NCBI RefSeq assembly: GCF_036850765.1
Contig: NC_089493.1
Span: 265,782,534 to 265,846,533, forward strand
Source of the DNA: Saccopteryx bilineata
Lineage: Eukaryota > Chordata > Mammalia > Chiroptera > Emballonuridae
Length of the DNA: 64,000 bases
Direction: 5' to 3'
Shown: positions 33,863 through 45,063 of the stretch, in pieces
Numbering within the stretch: the stretch's first letter is position 1
How the letters are laid out: every line of letters begins with the position of its first letter
Made by a program: the position numbers and the translations under genes
Notes under the pieces: generated by a model
Databases searched by the model: none
What the model saw: only the letters and a program-made list of their open reading frames with translations
What the model was told of the DNA's origin: nothing

Positions 33863-34252
33863 TTAAATTTTTATTTCTGAAGCTGGAAACGGGGAGAGAC
33901 AGTCAGACAGACTCCCGCATGTGCCCGACCGGGATCCACCCGGCACGCCCACCAAGGGCGAAGCTCTGCCCACCAGGGGGCGATGCTCTGCCCCTCCGGG
34001 GCGTCGCTCTGCCGCGACCAGAGCCACTCTAGCGCCTGGGGCAGAGGCCAAGGAGCCATCCCCAGCGCCCGGGCCATCTTTGCTCCAATGGAGCCTTGGC
34101 TGCAGGAGGGGAAGAGAGAGACAGAGAGGAAGGGTGTGGGGTAGGGGGTGGAGAAGCAAATGGGCGCTTCTCCTATGTGCCCTGGCCAGGAATTGAACCC
34201 GGGTCCCCCGCACACCAGGCCGACGCTCTACCGCTGAGCCAACTGGCCAGGG
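33863..34252 (-). mobile_element. bat long-type SINE, antisense
   Basis: Complete long-type copy: tail at 33863, head complement ending 'CCGCTGAGCCAACTGGCCAG' at 34231-34250. A perfect 14-bp duplication CTGCCTTGCTTTTT lies at 33849-33862 and 34253-34266. Confidence 0.95.
33947..33982 (+). promoter_or_regulatory. CTCF-like core plus one mutated core in SINE
   Basis: CCCACCAGGGGGCG at 33969-33982 is intact. The neighbour at 33947-33960 reads CGCCCACCAAGGGC and is damaged in its G run. Confidence 0.55.
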
Positions 34253-34639
34253 CTGCCTTGCTTTTTAACTTCTGATTTCTCCCAATTTGGAGGTGGACAT
34301 CACCATGCCTGGTACCATGTTCTACATACCAGGGGCTTAGTAAATAATGCTGGGGGCTGCTGTGATGACAATGATGACGATGATGACATTGATTTAAGTC
34401 ACACTCCAAGGGCTAGAAACATTCAAAAGTGCTTTTCTAGGACATCATTAAGAAGTGTCCCATATAAATATTGAAGAGAAAGAAAGGATCAGTTTGAGAA
34501 TTGTATTTAAGCTCCAAAGGGGATTAAAAGCAAAAGTTCCCCTTATCCTATAGCCAGCAAAATGGCCCCTCTTCTGAGAGCTCTGCTGCCTTCTCCCGGG
34601 CCTGGCCTGAGTTGAGTTCTCGTCCTTGGGACCAAGCGA

Positions 34640-35640
34640 GCTTCCCAAAAGGTTCTCCTGGCTCTTTTATCTCCCAAGTGATTCCCAAATCTGCATATCT
34701 GGGCCCCATCTGGCCAAGCTGCAGTGCGTCCATTGGATCTCCCTTGGCACATGGCCCACCAGCAGTGCAGACTTAATGTCGAGAAGACAGCAGTCCTCCC
34801 CCCCGTTACCCTGGAAAGCAGGACTCTTGAACTGATTCTTCTTCACAGTACCACTTCTCCTCATTCCCAGGGTCAGACCTTCCTCTGCCCCTCCTTCATC
34901 CCCATAGCTGGTCTCGTCCATTCCCTTGCTCTCTTCTTAAAACCCTGGCCCCCATTTAGGCTCCTGTCTTCCTGGCTCACCCTGCAGCTCACAGTCTGGT
35001 TCTTCTCCAGAGCCTTCCAGGCACCACTCCCAGCAGCTGGCCTCAAACACAGCTGGGCAGGAGAGTCTGCAGGCTGGAGGGGCCGCGGAGCCATCACTGA
35101 GCTCGCGCCCCACTGCTTGGCTCCTCTCAGCCCTCACCACGTGCTCCAGCTGTCCTCAGCCTGCGCTTCGAAAGGGAAGAGGCACTCAGGCCTGCTTCGC
35201 CTCTTGAGTCCGTATTTGCTCTTCCTACCTGGTGGCCTGTCTGGCTTTCTCTTGCTTCCATGGCAGAACCTAAAGTGTTATAGCTGTAACTCCCCGTGAA
35301 TCTGCCCAATGAGGTGCCTTTGCTTCTGGCAAGGATACACTTGGCTATTCCACTTGTCACACTGTTCCTTGTGATCAGCTCTGCTACCTGGCCTTCCTGC
35401 CTGCTGATCTTCCTCGCCACCAGCCTCCATTTACAGCTCTCCACACTCTGCCTTCCTGGAACCCTCGGGAGTAAAGTGGCATGTGCAGGTGCCCATGGCG
35501 CCTCCCGAAATGGATTCTGGGGAAGTCCCTGTTCATCCAGGTGAGCCAGCAGAGGCCTGCGAGTAGCTCTGCACTTCCTGCCCCATCTCGTACTGCTGAA
35601 CTGCCTGAGAACTCTGGGCACACTTCTGGTTTTCTCGATT
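34640..35640 (+). repeat. L2 LINE ORF2 region, sense, diverged
   Basis: 'CTTAATGTCGAGAAGACAGC' (34772) followed by 'AGGACTCTTGAACTGATT' and long C/T-rich text matches the course of sense L2 ORF2. The 191-codon frame at 34724-35299 is probably this L2 read by chance and has stops in the expected L2 frame. Confidence 0.5.
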
Positions 35641-36309
35641 TGAAACTGCTGTGTGCTCTTTATGTGCACCCGTTCCTCTGAAGGGAAGAACAAGAACATT
35701 TCTGGGGAGCTTAGAAGCTACAGTGGCTGAACTCCGGATGGGAGCCTCTGGTAAGCAGGACTAAAAACAGTTCTAGATTTTTGGGTTCAAAGATGGTAAA
35801 ATCAGGGCTAAGGCACAGGTTCATGTACACTTAGTGCCAGAGTGAGAGGGACACCCTGGACCTCTGCCCTTCCTCCTAGGAGACCCCTGGTTCTTTTCCT
35901 GACAGCAGGGTACCTTTCTAGACAACTGCTCTAGTGGGCTGCACTCCTGGGCTCCTGGCCAGGATCACCTTTATGTCCCTGGAACAGCTTTAGTCCTGGA
36001 GGAGGCCTGGTGACAGCAGATCACTTGACCTTTTCCAGCTCTAAGCGGCACTTCAGACCTCATCTCATTATTCATTTATGTTGCAGCTCCTTAGGGTCTC
36101 CAAGGACAGCACTGACATTCCTAGCTGGTGCCCAGAGAGTGCTCTGGGGCAGACATGTCCCGGCTGATGGAGAGGCTCCCATGGCCTTGCTCCTAGAAAG
36201 CTAACAGATTGTCAGTGGGAGTGATCTGAGCCCTTGCTGTGCCCGAGTTTATCCCAGGAAGGTGGGCCACAGACACAGCAGGAAAGCAGGGGATCTGCAG
36301 GTAGATGAC
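35641..36309. other. unassigned sequence
   Basis: No gene or named repeat. Confidence 0.4.
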
Positions 36310-36475
36310 TTGTAGTAATCACTGTCTGTGGGACTTGGGAAGTCCCTAGTCCCTGTGTAACTCAGCATCCACATCTATAGAGCAGGTGCCGTGAGCTGGA
36401 AGGATTAGACAGGACAACATAGGCAGAGCATCCAGTCTGGTGCCTGGCATGCTGCAGGTGAGTTCCTTGCTCCTG
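36310..36475 (+). repeat. MIR SINE
   Basis: Sense MIR: 'ACATCTATAGAGCAGG' at 36371-36386, then 'TGGTGCCTGGCATGCTGCAG' at 36439-36458. Confidence 0.65.
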
Positions 36476-36570
36476 TAAACCCTGTGATGGACAAAGCACA
36501 ACACAGGTGTTTATTAGGTTTAATGCAGGCTCAACAGCGCAGTTACTGTGATCGTACATCCGTAACTAAG

Positions 36571-36575
<5 letters not shown>

Positions 36576-36601
<26 letters not shown>

Positions 36602-37011
36602 TTTTTTTTTCTGAAGCTGGAAACAGGGAGAGACAGTAAGACAGACTCCCGCATGCGCCCGATTGGGATCCACCGGGCACGCCCACCAGGGGGCGACGCT
36701 CTGCCCACCAGGGGGCGATGCTCTGCCCATCCTGGGCGTCGCCATGTTGCGACCCTCCTGGGTGTCGTCATGTTGCGACCAGAGCCACTCTAGCGCCTGG
36801 GGCAGAGGCCACAGAGCCATCCCCAGCGCCCGGGCCATCCCTGCTCCAATGGAGCCCTGGCTTTGGAGGGGAAGAGAGAGACAGAGAGGAAGGTGCGGCG
36901 GAGGGGTGGAGAAGCAAATGGGCGCTTCTCCTATGTGCCCTGGCTGGGAATCGAACCCGGGTCCTCCGCACGCTAGGCTGACGCTCTACCGCTGAGCCAA
37001 CCGGCCAGGGC
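36576..37011 (-). mobile_element. bat long-type SINE, antisense, young copy
   Basis: Nearly the same sequence as the 4.9-kb copy in reverse complement, including the repeated GC-rich unit. The T-run tail is long. A perfect 16-bp duplication CCGTAACTAAGTCTTT lies at 36560-36575 and 37012-37027. Both CTCF-like cores are intact. Confidence 0.96.
36682..36717 (+). promoter_or_regulatory. two tandem CTCF-like cores in SINE
   Basis: CCCACCAGGGGGCG occurs at 36682-36695 and 36704-36717, 22 bp apart start to start. This is the best-preserved pair in the window on the + strand. Confidence 0.62.
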
Positions 37012-37027
37012 CCGTAACTAAGTCTTT

Positions 37028-37880
37028 ATTGAGCGGGTGCTCAGAGGCCAGGCGAGAGCCCGTGAGGGGATTTGGCAGCCCTGTGCCTACTCAGTGCTGA
37101 TAATGGAGACTTATGGAGATTACCACCCGTGCTCCTTTTGGGGCCATCTTGTGAATATCAACACATTTGTGGCAGATCTAGTTGAGAAGGAGAGCTGGTG
37201 GCCCATCAACAGGGAGCAAGGGTTCCTGTAGGCACCTGCTAGCTATGGCATGAGCCCAGGATCTGATCAGATGATTTAAGCTACTGACAACCTGGCCCTT
37301 CAGGACCACAAAGGATGAGGCTTCTGCAGCAGTTGTGGCAATTCCGAAACTGAGGTCCAGGGCTTGGTAGCAATATCAGGTAGGGTGCCGATGTGCCACC
37401 AACTGCCCCTGCCAGCCTAGGCTTCCCCAAGAGAATTGCTCAGCTTCACAGTTTATTGTTACCTGTCACTTCTACCTAGATACTGCTGAGAGCTTTCTAA
37501 AAAATGAATTTTGCATTTAGAAATCAAATAACTAGGACTCTGTATAAAATTAGAAGTATATTCCAAGAGGTCAAGAGTAAGATGTCTCAGTGGTCTCATC
37601 TGAAAGATTTGGCTAAAAAAATTTTGAGTTGGAAGCTGAACCTGATTGTAACATACAGCATCACTGGAGGAGGTGGGAAGTTTAATCCCCACCTAGCAGT
37701 TCACTCTCCTTTCCAGCGCTTAATTCTAGGGTCTCCCATCTACATTCTCTGCTTGCTTTTACTTCACTTCATACCCCCATGGCCATGTCCTAGTATCTCG
37801 TTCGTTGCTGACAGCTTCCTGCCTAAGCTGCCACCATTTTCTTTCTCTGTGGTGTTTAATAGTCAGTACCTAGGGGTTAG
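37028..37880. other. unassigned sequence
   Basis: No element or gene that I can support. Confidence 0.4.
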
Positions 37881-37884
37881 TGTG

Positions 37885-38040
37885 GGCTCGGGTCCAGACT
37901 ACTGCTATAAAGGAGTATTGCAATAACGCAAGTTGTAATCTTTTTGCTGGTGCAGGGTCTTGCCTTCAATTTGTAAAAAAAAAAAGTAACATCTGTGAAG
38001 TGCAATAAAGCAAAGCACAATAAAATGAGGTCTGCCTGTA
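37885..38040 (+). mobile_element. Tigger (pogo/Tc1) 3' end fragment
   Basis: The 3' terminus 'CAATAAAGCAAAGCACAATA' (38003-38022) followed by 'AAATGAGGTCTGCCTGTA' matches the Tigger inverted-repeat end. The 5' end is missing, so no TA-TA target duplication can be scored. Confidence 0.75.
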
Positions 38041-38539
38041 TTTATTTTTACTTCAGTTTAAGAATTTGGGTACCTGGGATAGTGCCAGATATCTCTAAAA
38101 TATATGCCCGTTTAGGGTGTGCATGATGAAAAACTATGTTCAGGGGAAATGTTTAAACTACTTAAGGAATCATTTCTCAGGGCCCATTCTTGCATACCCA
38201 CAGCAGATATACCTGCACAGCAGCACGCACAGCACACAGGGAAGGGATGGGATCGAAGTCCCAAGTGCCTAGTGTCTGGCTTTGAGAAGTTATGCAGACC
38301 ACTTGGGGAAGGAGGAGAAGGTAGCAGAATTCATTGTACTCACAATTAATTCACAAGGTTTTAGAATAAAGAAAATCAACCCCATAAACAAAAGTTCACA
38401 CTATTAATAGCAGTTTAAACTGCCTGCCAACCCTGCGAAGGGCAGGTATCACACAGGCAGGGTAGTGCCAGGTGCTAGGGACACCATATAGTGTGGCTCA
38501 GCATAAACCCATTGTAGGGGCTATGAGTGGGGACTCTGG
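38041..38539. other. unassigned sequence
   Basis: No gene or named element. Confidence 0.4.
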
Positions 38540-39065
38540 AATACACTGCCAGCCTATTAGCTGTGAGGCACTGGGACAGTCACTTAACCTTTCTGGGCCT
38601 TGGTTCCTTATCTGTAAAATAAGGATAGTAACAGTAACACTTAGTGTACAGGGTTGTTGTGAGAATTAAAAATATAATACTTGCGAGGTGCTTTTTTTTT
38701 TTTTTTTTTAAGCGAGAGAGGGAGATAGACAGGGACAGACAGGAAGGGAGAGAGACGAGAAATGTCAACTCATAGTTTTGGCACTTTAGTTGTTCATTGA
38801 CTACTTTCTCATATGTGCCCTGACTTAGGTGGGGGCTCCAGCCAAGCCAGTGACCCCTTGCTCAAGCCAGTGACCATGGGGTCATAGCCCGTACTCAAGC
38901 TGGCTGAACCTGTGCTAAAGCCAGCGAGCAACCTCAGGGTTTTGAACCTGGGTCCTTAGTGTCCCAGGCTGATGCTTTATCCACTGTGCCACAGCCTGCC
39001 CAGGCTGTAAAGTGCTTGTTAATAATGCCAGGCACATGGTCAGAACTCAGTAAATGTTACCAGTT
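38540..39065 (+). repeat. MIR SINE split by a bat SINE
   Basis: Left part: 'CACTTAACCTTTCTGGGCCT' (38581-38600) and 'TATCTGTAAAATAAGGATAG'. The right part resumes at 39006 with 'TGTAAAGTGCTTGTTAATAA' and 'GCCAGGCACATGG', exactly where the MIR should continue. Confidence 0.88.
38695..39005 (-). mobile_element. bat short-type SINE, antisense, inside MIR
   Basis: T-run tail, CT block complement, head complement ending 'CCACAGCCTGCCCAGGC'. The MIR on either side supplies the empty-site structure. Flanking words GAGGTGC / AAAGTGC are a decayed duplication. Confidence 0.88.
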
Positions 39066-39510
39066 GTTATTATTCACAGCATGATACAATGTCCTCTCTC
39101 TCCCCAACAACACCCACCTCCTGACTTGCCATGTGACGCTCTACCCTTCAGGTATTTAGGTCCAGGACCTCCTGTGTTCCTTCAGGGTGTTTTCTTTTAC
39201 AACCTTTAAGTGTAATCATGCCCCCACAGGGAGGCTTTTCCCATTGGCGTCAGAGCGACTCATTGAAAAAGCCACATTCTACCCAAGGAAAATCCAATGG
39301 GAATAGTTCATTTCAGAGCCACCAGGTACACAGGCCACACTGGGATCTCACACATCCTGGCCAAGGCTCTGTTTGCAGGAGCTTCCCATGGGAATAGTAG
39401 GACTCACTCGGCTAGGGATGGCCAGATAATGTCCTCTGCTGCTCAGCTGGGAGTGGTCAATGGCTTTGCTTATTTTTTTTCCTTATTAACCTATTTATTA
39501 ACTGTCATTT

Positions 39511-39695
39511 TTTAAACTTTTTTTTATTATTTACTTATTTTAGAGAGGAGAAAACAGACAGAGAGAGAGAAGGGGGGGGGAGCAGGAAGCATCAACTCCC
39601 ATATGTGCCTTGACTGGGCAGGCCCAGGGTTTCCAAACTGCGACCTTAGTGTTCCAGGTTGATGCTTTATCTGCTGCGCTACCACAGGTCAGGCT
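39511..39695 (-). mobile_element. bat SINE, third type, antisense
   Basis: Same ~180-bp type as at 17127, ending 'GCGCTACCACAGGTCAGGC'. TGTCATTT flanks it at 39503-39510 and 39696-39703. Confidence 0.88.
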
Positions 39696-39829
39696 TGTCA
39701 TTTAAATCACAATGACTACTGTTGTCCTTGGCTTTTTATTCTTTTTTTTTCTTATGAAATAAGCTTTAAAAAAATTATTTAGAATTTTTCAGGGACTCAC
39801 CACCAAGTAAAAGGAGAGACGAGTGTGTT

Positions 39830-40050
39830 GAGCCATGCCTGGGGCCAGCCTCACACTGGTGCCATGTGCTTTATATACATTGGTTTCTTAATTCTCACAT
39901 CAACCTTGCCAGGTACAGTATTTATTAGCCCTACTTGTCAGGTAAGAAACAAAGTCAGAGAGGTTAAGATACTTTTACATATCAAGAAAGTAATGGAGTT
40001 AGAATTCAACTTAAGGTCTGACTCCACCATCTACACTTTCTCCTTTAGTA
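39830..40050 (-). repeat. MIR SINE, antisense
   Basis: 'GCTTTATATACATTGGTTTC' at 39869, then 'AAACAAAGTCAGAGAGGTTA' at 39948-39967, in antisense MIR order. Confidence 0.75.
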
Positions 40051-40194
40051 TCCATTGTTATTATGCAAGTAATAATATTTCATCACGTTATCCTTATAAA
40101 ATGTTAAAACACTATCGGCAAAGCTAAAGAAACTTTGGGCCTTTCCTACCCATATCAGTGCCTTCCATTGGTTTCAGTTGTACACTCTCTCCTC

Positions 40195-40345
40195 TACCAC
40201 ACCTCACCTGTAAAATAAGTGTTCTGATAACAATACCCATTCTAGCTGCCTTACCCAATTTTTTTAAGGATCAAATGAGCTAATGGACAAAAAGGCATTT
40301 CATAAACTTGACAGCCCTCTGCATATGCTTATTGTTAGTGGTAGC
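40195..40345 (+). repeat. MIR SINE fragment
   Basis: 'ACCTGTAAAATAAGTGTTCTG' and 'AAGGATCAAATGAGCTAATG' (40266-40285) are the 3' half of a sense MIR. Confidence 0.6.
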
Positions 40346-40719
40346 ATAGTAACATATATTATACAAGGCCCTTTGTTGGGAGTACTGTTTAGTTTAAACT
40401 TTTGTTTCTGAAAATACATGGAATCTCAAGCTTCTAAAGTACCCTAAGGCCCAACCCTGAACCTGTCAGCTAGCTGGGATCAGTGTGGTCTTTGTAGGGC
40501 TAGGCTGCAGAATCACATTCTCCAGCAGGTGTCACCCTCTACCAGATCACATCCATACCTTCCGTAAAGGCTCCCAGAGTCCCATACTTGTACCTTGATG
40601 TTAAGAGTGGGAAGTGATGGGGTGTGGAACTCGGGTGGACTGGAGGGAGCCCTGGGGCAGATAAGTGAGTAAGGGGCAGGGCACTCAGGATGCAAGGGAG
40701 CTCACAGGAAAGCAGGGAG

Positions 40720-41850
40720 AATCCAGGGCGATGAAGGTTGTATCCAGGAGTTTAAGAACTCCTGAATGACTTTACTTGGCAGTGTCTGGAGAGGTCAGGG
40801 ATATCTTCACAGAGAAGGTGACATCTGAGATGGGTCCTGAAGGGTGAGAAATAATTTTCCAAGCTGAGGAAGTGGGAAAGGCATTTCAGGAGCATCCTGA
40901 GTATTCACGAGTAGTTTGATAGTTTGATGGGCCAGGATAGTAGGGAGGTGCAACCAGATCAGTAGGGAGTTTGAGGGGTAATAAACCATAAAAGAGGTTT
41001 GTTTGTTTTTCCCATTTGGGGTGGAGTAGTGGGGACTCACACTTAGATGTGTGGAGGATGAGTTAGATAGGAAGAGATGGAGGCAGGGAGGCTAGGAGGC
41101 TGTTGTTGAAAATCTCAGCTATCAGAGGAACAGTCGGTATTGGGAGGGGAGACACAGAATGGAAACTATAAGAAAGAATTGCATAGATTGGGGCCTGATT
41201 GCATGGGGTGAGAGTAGGGGATTGTCAATGGAAGAATTAAAGCTGACTTCAGAATTTCTAGCTTAAGCAACTAGTGGAGGTGGAACCATTAGTGGAGACA
41301 ACACAAAGAGAGAGCCAGGCTGTGAATACAGAGGGAAAACAAAGTTTATCTTTTTTGTTTGTATGTGACAGACAGAGAGAGAGACATATAGGAACAGACA
41401 GACAGGAAGGGAGAGAGAGAGATGAGAAGCATCAATTCTTTATTGCAACACCTTAGTTGTTCATTGATTGCTTTCTCATATGTGCCTTGACCAGGGGGCT
41501 ACAGTAGAGTGAGTGACCCCTTGCTCAAGCCAGCGACCTTGGGCTCAAGCTGGTGAGCCTTGCTCAAACCAGATGAGCCCATGCTCAAGCTGGCGACCTC
41601 GGAATTTTGAACCTGGGTCCTCCACATTTCAGTCTGACGCTCTGTTGCTGCGCCACCTCCTGGTCAGGTCAAAGTTTATCTTTAGACTCCTTGAGTATGA
41701 GGTGCCTATGAGACTGAAACCCCACCCCACCCCCAGGTGGAGAAGTCCAGTAGGCTTTTGTATATGGTGGCCTGGAACTGGTAAAGGAAGGACAGAATGG
41801 CAGCTGGGGGCCACAGCATTCTTATTTCTGGACCTAGTTTCTCTTTCTGA
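40720..41850 (-). repeat. L2 LINE fragment, antisense, hosting a SINE
   Basis: 'AGAGAAGGTGACATCTGAGAT' region (40811), 'GGAAAGGCATTTCAGGAG' (40875) and 'CTTAAGCAACTAGTGGAGGTGG' region (41262) follow antisense L2. The short-type SINE at 41354-41669 interrupts it; the right-hand remnant is weak. Confidence 0.55.
41354..41669 (-). mobile_element. bat short-type SINE, antisense
   Basis: AG-rich block, then body and head complement ending 'CCACCTCCTGGTCAGGT'. A perfect 14-bp duplication CAAAGTTTATCTTT lies at 41340-41353 and 41670-41683. Confidence 0.94.
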
Positions 41851-42403
41851 CCTAATTTATTCAAAGGGGGCTCCCAGCCTAAGCCATTTGCCCACAGCCT
41901 CGTGGTGATCCCACATTTCAAAATGCTTTTCTCCCCACCTGCATGGCTAGAAATGTCTTTCCTTAATGTCCTGAGACCGTGGGATACCTTGTGGCACAAC
42001 CACTGTAGAATGGGGAAGGCTCAGGCAGGCACCTCCCCATGGCCTCCTCTCTAAGTCTTAACCTATTTGCCCAAGAAGGGTAGGAATGGCAGGCCCCAAA
42101 AGAAGTTTGTGTGCTGGGTGGGCCTAGCAGGTGCTACATTAGCCCAAGTAGAGAAGCCCAAACTCTTTTAAGAAGAGCTGTTGGCTCCTTCCCTGTGTTT
42201 GTATATGTATGCATGTGTGCATTCATGCATATATACGCTTACATGTATTTGCCAGGGTACCGCCCCTAACTGGAGCAGGAGGGCCTGCCTGCTCCTGGCA
42301 GACCTTTCCTTTTGCCACCATTTAAGCAGCTCCAAGGAGGTCTACAGAGAAGCCCACAAGGCAGGGGCATACCTGGATCCATGACACCTGTCCTCACTGG
42401 CAA

Positions 42404-42869
42404 TGTATTCACTTCCTGTGGCTGTTGTAACAAATTACCGTGCATTTCAAGGCTAAAACAGCAAAATTTATTCTTTTATAGTTCTGGAGACCAGAAGTCT
42501 ATAATCAGTATCCCGAGGCTCAAATCACTGTGTTGACAGGACCACACTCCTTCTAGAGGCTCTGGAGGAGAATCTGAATCTGTTCCTTGCCTGTTAGAGT
42601 TTCTGGTGGCTGCCAGCATGTCCTACCTTGTGGTACATCATTCCATCATTCTGCCTCTGTGGTAGACTTCACCTTTTCTGTGTATTAAATGTCCCCCTTA
42701 CGGGGAGAGAGATGTGTGATTTCATCTAGGGTCTACCCAGATGATCCAGGATCATCTTCCCATCCCAGAATCCTTCATCATACCTGCACAGTCTTTGCCA
42801 TATGAGGTAATGTTTACAGGTTCCAGGAATGAGGATCTGGTGTCTTTGGAAGCTATTATTCAGCATACA
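42404..42869 (-). mobile_element. ERVL-MaLR-like solo LTR, antisense
   Basis: Plus strand begins 'TGTATTCACTTCCTGTGGC' and includes 'CAAAATTTATTCTTTTATAG' and 'TTCTGGAGACCAGAAGTC', the reverse complement of the U5/R end of this LTR group. It ends '..CAGCATACA'. Flanks GGCAA (42399-42403) and GGTAA (42870-42874) fit a 5-bp ERVL duplication with one change. It is non-coding. Confidence 0.65.
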
Positions 42870-42874
42870 GGTAA

Positions 42875-44300
42875 GGTGTGGGAAAGTTCTTTCATTTGCC
42901 CCTTACTACCTGCAAATGAAGTGGATGCCACTATCTCCATTTTAGCAAGGAGAAAATGGGCTCTGCCAGCTAAGGTGCCAAGATCTATTTATTGGGAGAC
43001 CTTGATCTATTTATGAACCTCAGGCCTAAGAGTTCATAATATTTTTTAAACATAGAAAGTCTATCTATTTTTTTTTAAAGATGGTTGTACATTTAATCAA
43101 GTAAATAATCCAAACTCCACTTCTGTATTAAGTGACTCCTGGTGGTTCACCTGGCCCTGATCTCCCTTGGGTGTTACCTCTATTGGAGCTGAGCATACCA
43201 GAACAAACCATGGCAGCCCTCCTGATGTCCTGGCTGGGGCAGTGTGGGAAGAGCTAGGCTTGCAGGGACAGCCCTGTAGGGGGTGGGAGAGTCAGTCTGC
43301 AGTCCAGACTTGAGGTTAGATGGAGACCTGGGCCAAGAGAGCTCTTACCTGAAGCTGAGGGACCCTTGACTAGAGTCCAGAGCCCAGAAATGAAAATAAC
43401 CTCCCCAATGAAACCCCTTACATCCTATTACTTCTGCTTTTCTGACTTTTATATCATGGTGTTCTTAATCCCTCTAGGTGGCAGAGAGAAAAAGTCCCTA
43501 TTTTATAGATTGAGAACTCAGAAGTAAAGAAGCAGGGGCTGCTCTAGTCAGCCTAGCCAGTCCTGAGGTCAGCATAGGGGACTCAACCAGTGCTGCCTTC
43601 TTGGCACCTTGGTGTGGGCCAGGGTTGTGGCTGGGTCCCATTACCTGTTCATTGGAAAGGATTTTAGAATCTAGTTGCTCCATGACAGCATAAGAAGCTC
43701 TTGTTGGCTTGGGCTGCACTACCCTTACTGAAGCTTCTTCTCCTGCCCCCACTCCTTGCCAGGTGTGTGGCCTGGGCCAAATCACTCTCCTTTTCTAAGC
43801 CTCGGTTTCTTCACCTGTTGTGTAACACAGGGTTGATGAAGCCATCTCAAGTCTCTGCTGCCTCTGCTGTGCCCCAAACCTTCCTGCTCATCTGAGGATT
43901 TGGAGCAGCCTGTGTTGAAGCCAGAGGGTTGGTTGGGCCTCTAGCTTTTTTCTGGTGACTGCCCTCAAAGAACATTTGCCAGGAGTCCTTTTCTGCCACC
44001 AACTGCGTCCCCTACAGAGAGGAGTGTCTGCTTCCCATTTCACTAAGAGCAGACAGGCGTTGAGTATGGAATGGAAGATTGGGGGTTCTGGTATGAGAGA
44101 AAGGAGCTCTGCTCTCAGGGCCAACATCATTTGGAAGCCAGTTTCCCTTACTCCAGGAAGGGCTGGCTCTAGCTAGCTCGTGGGGAACCTCGGGGCCTTT
44201 TGGGGATACCTGTTCCACTTCCTTAATTCACCCTTCTGTTGGCAGACCCCAGGCTCATCTGGGCGTCCCCTCCGGATTAGCCACAGGAGGCAAGCAACTG
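42875..44300. other. mostly unassigned sequence upstream of the CpG island
   Basis: A sense MIR fragment lies at about 43745-43850 ('GGCCTGGGCCAAATCACTCT', 'TTCTTCACCTGTTGTGTAAC'). The rest has no named element and may contain proximal regulatory DNA. Confidence 0.4.
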
Positions 44301-44504
44301 GCTCTGAATTCCGCCTTTGTCCGGTGAAGCCTAGTGAGGAGGGGCTGAGCGGACCCCCTTCCCCCACTGGAATGTCGGCTCGCGGTGCCCCCCAGCTCTC
44401 TCCTTTTCAGCCACCCTCCCCCATTCACTTCCTGAGTCCCACTGATCCCACCACCAAACATGCACACACGCGAGCGCACACACTTGCACGCGCGTGTGCG
44501 CGCT

Positions 44505-44508
<4 letters not shown>

Positions 44509-44540
<32 letters not shown>
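44509..44540. repeat. (CT)16 tract in promoter
   Basis: A perfect CT run just upstream of the likely 5' UTR. GAGA/CT tracts in CpG-island promoters are often nuclease-sensitive. Confidence 0.97.
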
Positions 44541-44543
<3 letters not shown>

Positions 44544-44958
44544 TGGCGGGCCAGGCGGCCTCGCTCCCGGCTTGGTGATCCCAGCCGCCTGGGCTTAGTA
44601 GAAGCGACCTTTTGTTATTCAAATCACACCCTTGCCGCGCGCCGAGCCGCGGGCTCTCGCCCCCAAAATCGGTCCATTGATTCCCCCGCACCCCCACCCC
44701 ACGCCCGGCTCCTCGCCTCCCTCACCGGGGCACCCCCAGCTGATTTCGGGAATTCCCGGCTCCTGGGGGCTTGCAGCGCGGGTCCGCCCGCCGGGCCGCG
44801 CCTCCCCCGCCCCCGGTGCGCGCTGCGGCTCCGCGCTCGGCCCCTTCCCCCTCCCTACCTCCCCTCCCCTTCCTTTCTCCGGTCCAGCCTCGGTCCTGCC
44901 GCCGCCACCGCCGCCTTCCCCAGTCCGCGGGGGCCCTGCCGGCCGCCCTCCTCGCAGC

Positions 44959-44982
44959 ATGGCACCAACGGGGCTGGATTAG
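44959..44982 (+). CDS. upstream ORF in 5' UTR
   Basis: ATG to TAG, seven codons (MAPTGLD), 63 bp before the proposed main start. Its ATG has C at -3 ('GCAGCATGG') and G at +4, so initiation context is moderate. If this segment is in the mRNA, it could reduce or modulate translation of the main ORF. It is inferred from sequence only. Confidence 0.4.
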   Translation: MAPTGLD

Positions 44983-45045
44983 CCAGGAGCCCCATTTGGG
45001 GAAAGCAGGATCTCAAGGGGTGGGGGGTGCCCTGCAGCCTCGGTC

Positions 45046-45063
45046 ATGGATGTGAGCAAGATG
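45046..45063 (+). CDS. first coding exon of an unidentified protein (MDVSKM...), partial
   Basis: ATG GAT GTG AGC AAG ATG encodes MDVSKM and is followed at once by a strong splice donor (ATG|GTAAGTG, intron starts 45064). The start has a good context (G at -3, G at +4) and lies at the 3' side of the CpG island. The downstream exons are outside the window, or too diverged in my reading to see, so the gene is unidentified; I do not recognise any protein from these six residues. The exon has a 5' UTR of unknown start, likely between 44.5 and 44.95 kb. If splicing did not occur, the frame would run on only briefly, which favours the intron model. Confidence 0.55.

Noticed and set aside
34724..35299. 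191-codon + ORF
   Set aside because: It overlaps sense L2 sequence; the reading is C/T-rich with no family signature.
44619..44960. 113-codon minus ORF in the CpG island
   Set aside because: Gly/Arg-rich reading of GC-rich DNA; stop depletion explains it. Antisense transcription is possible, but there is no evidence for a protein.
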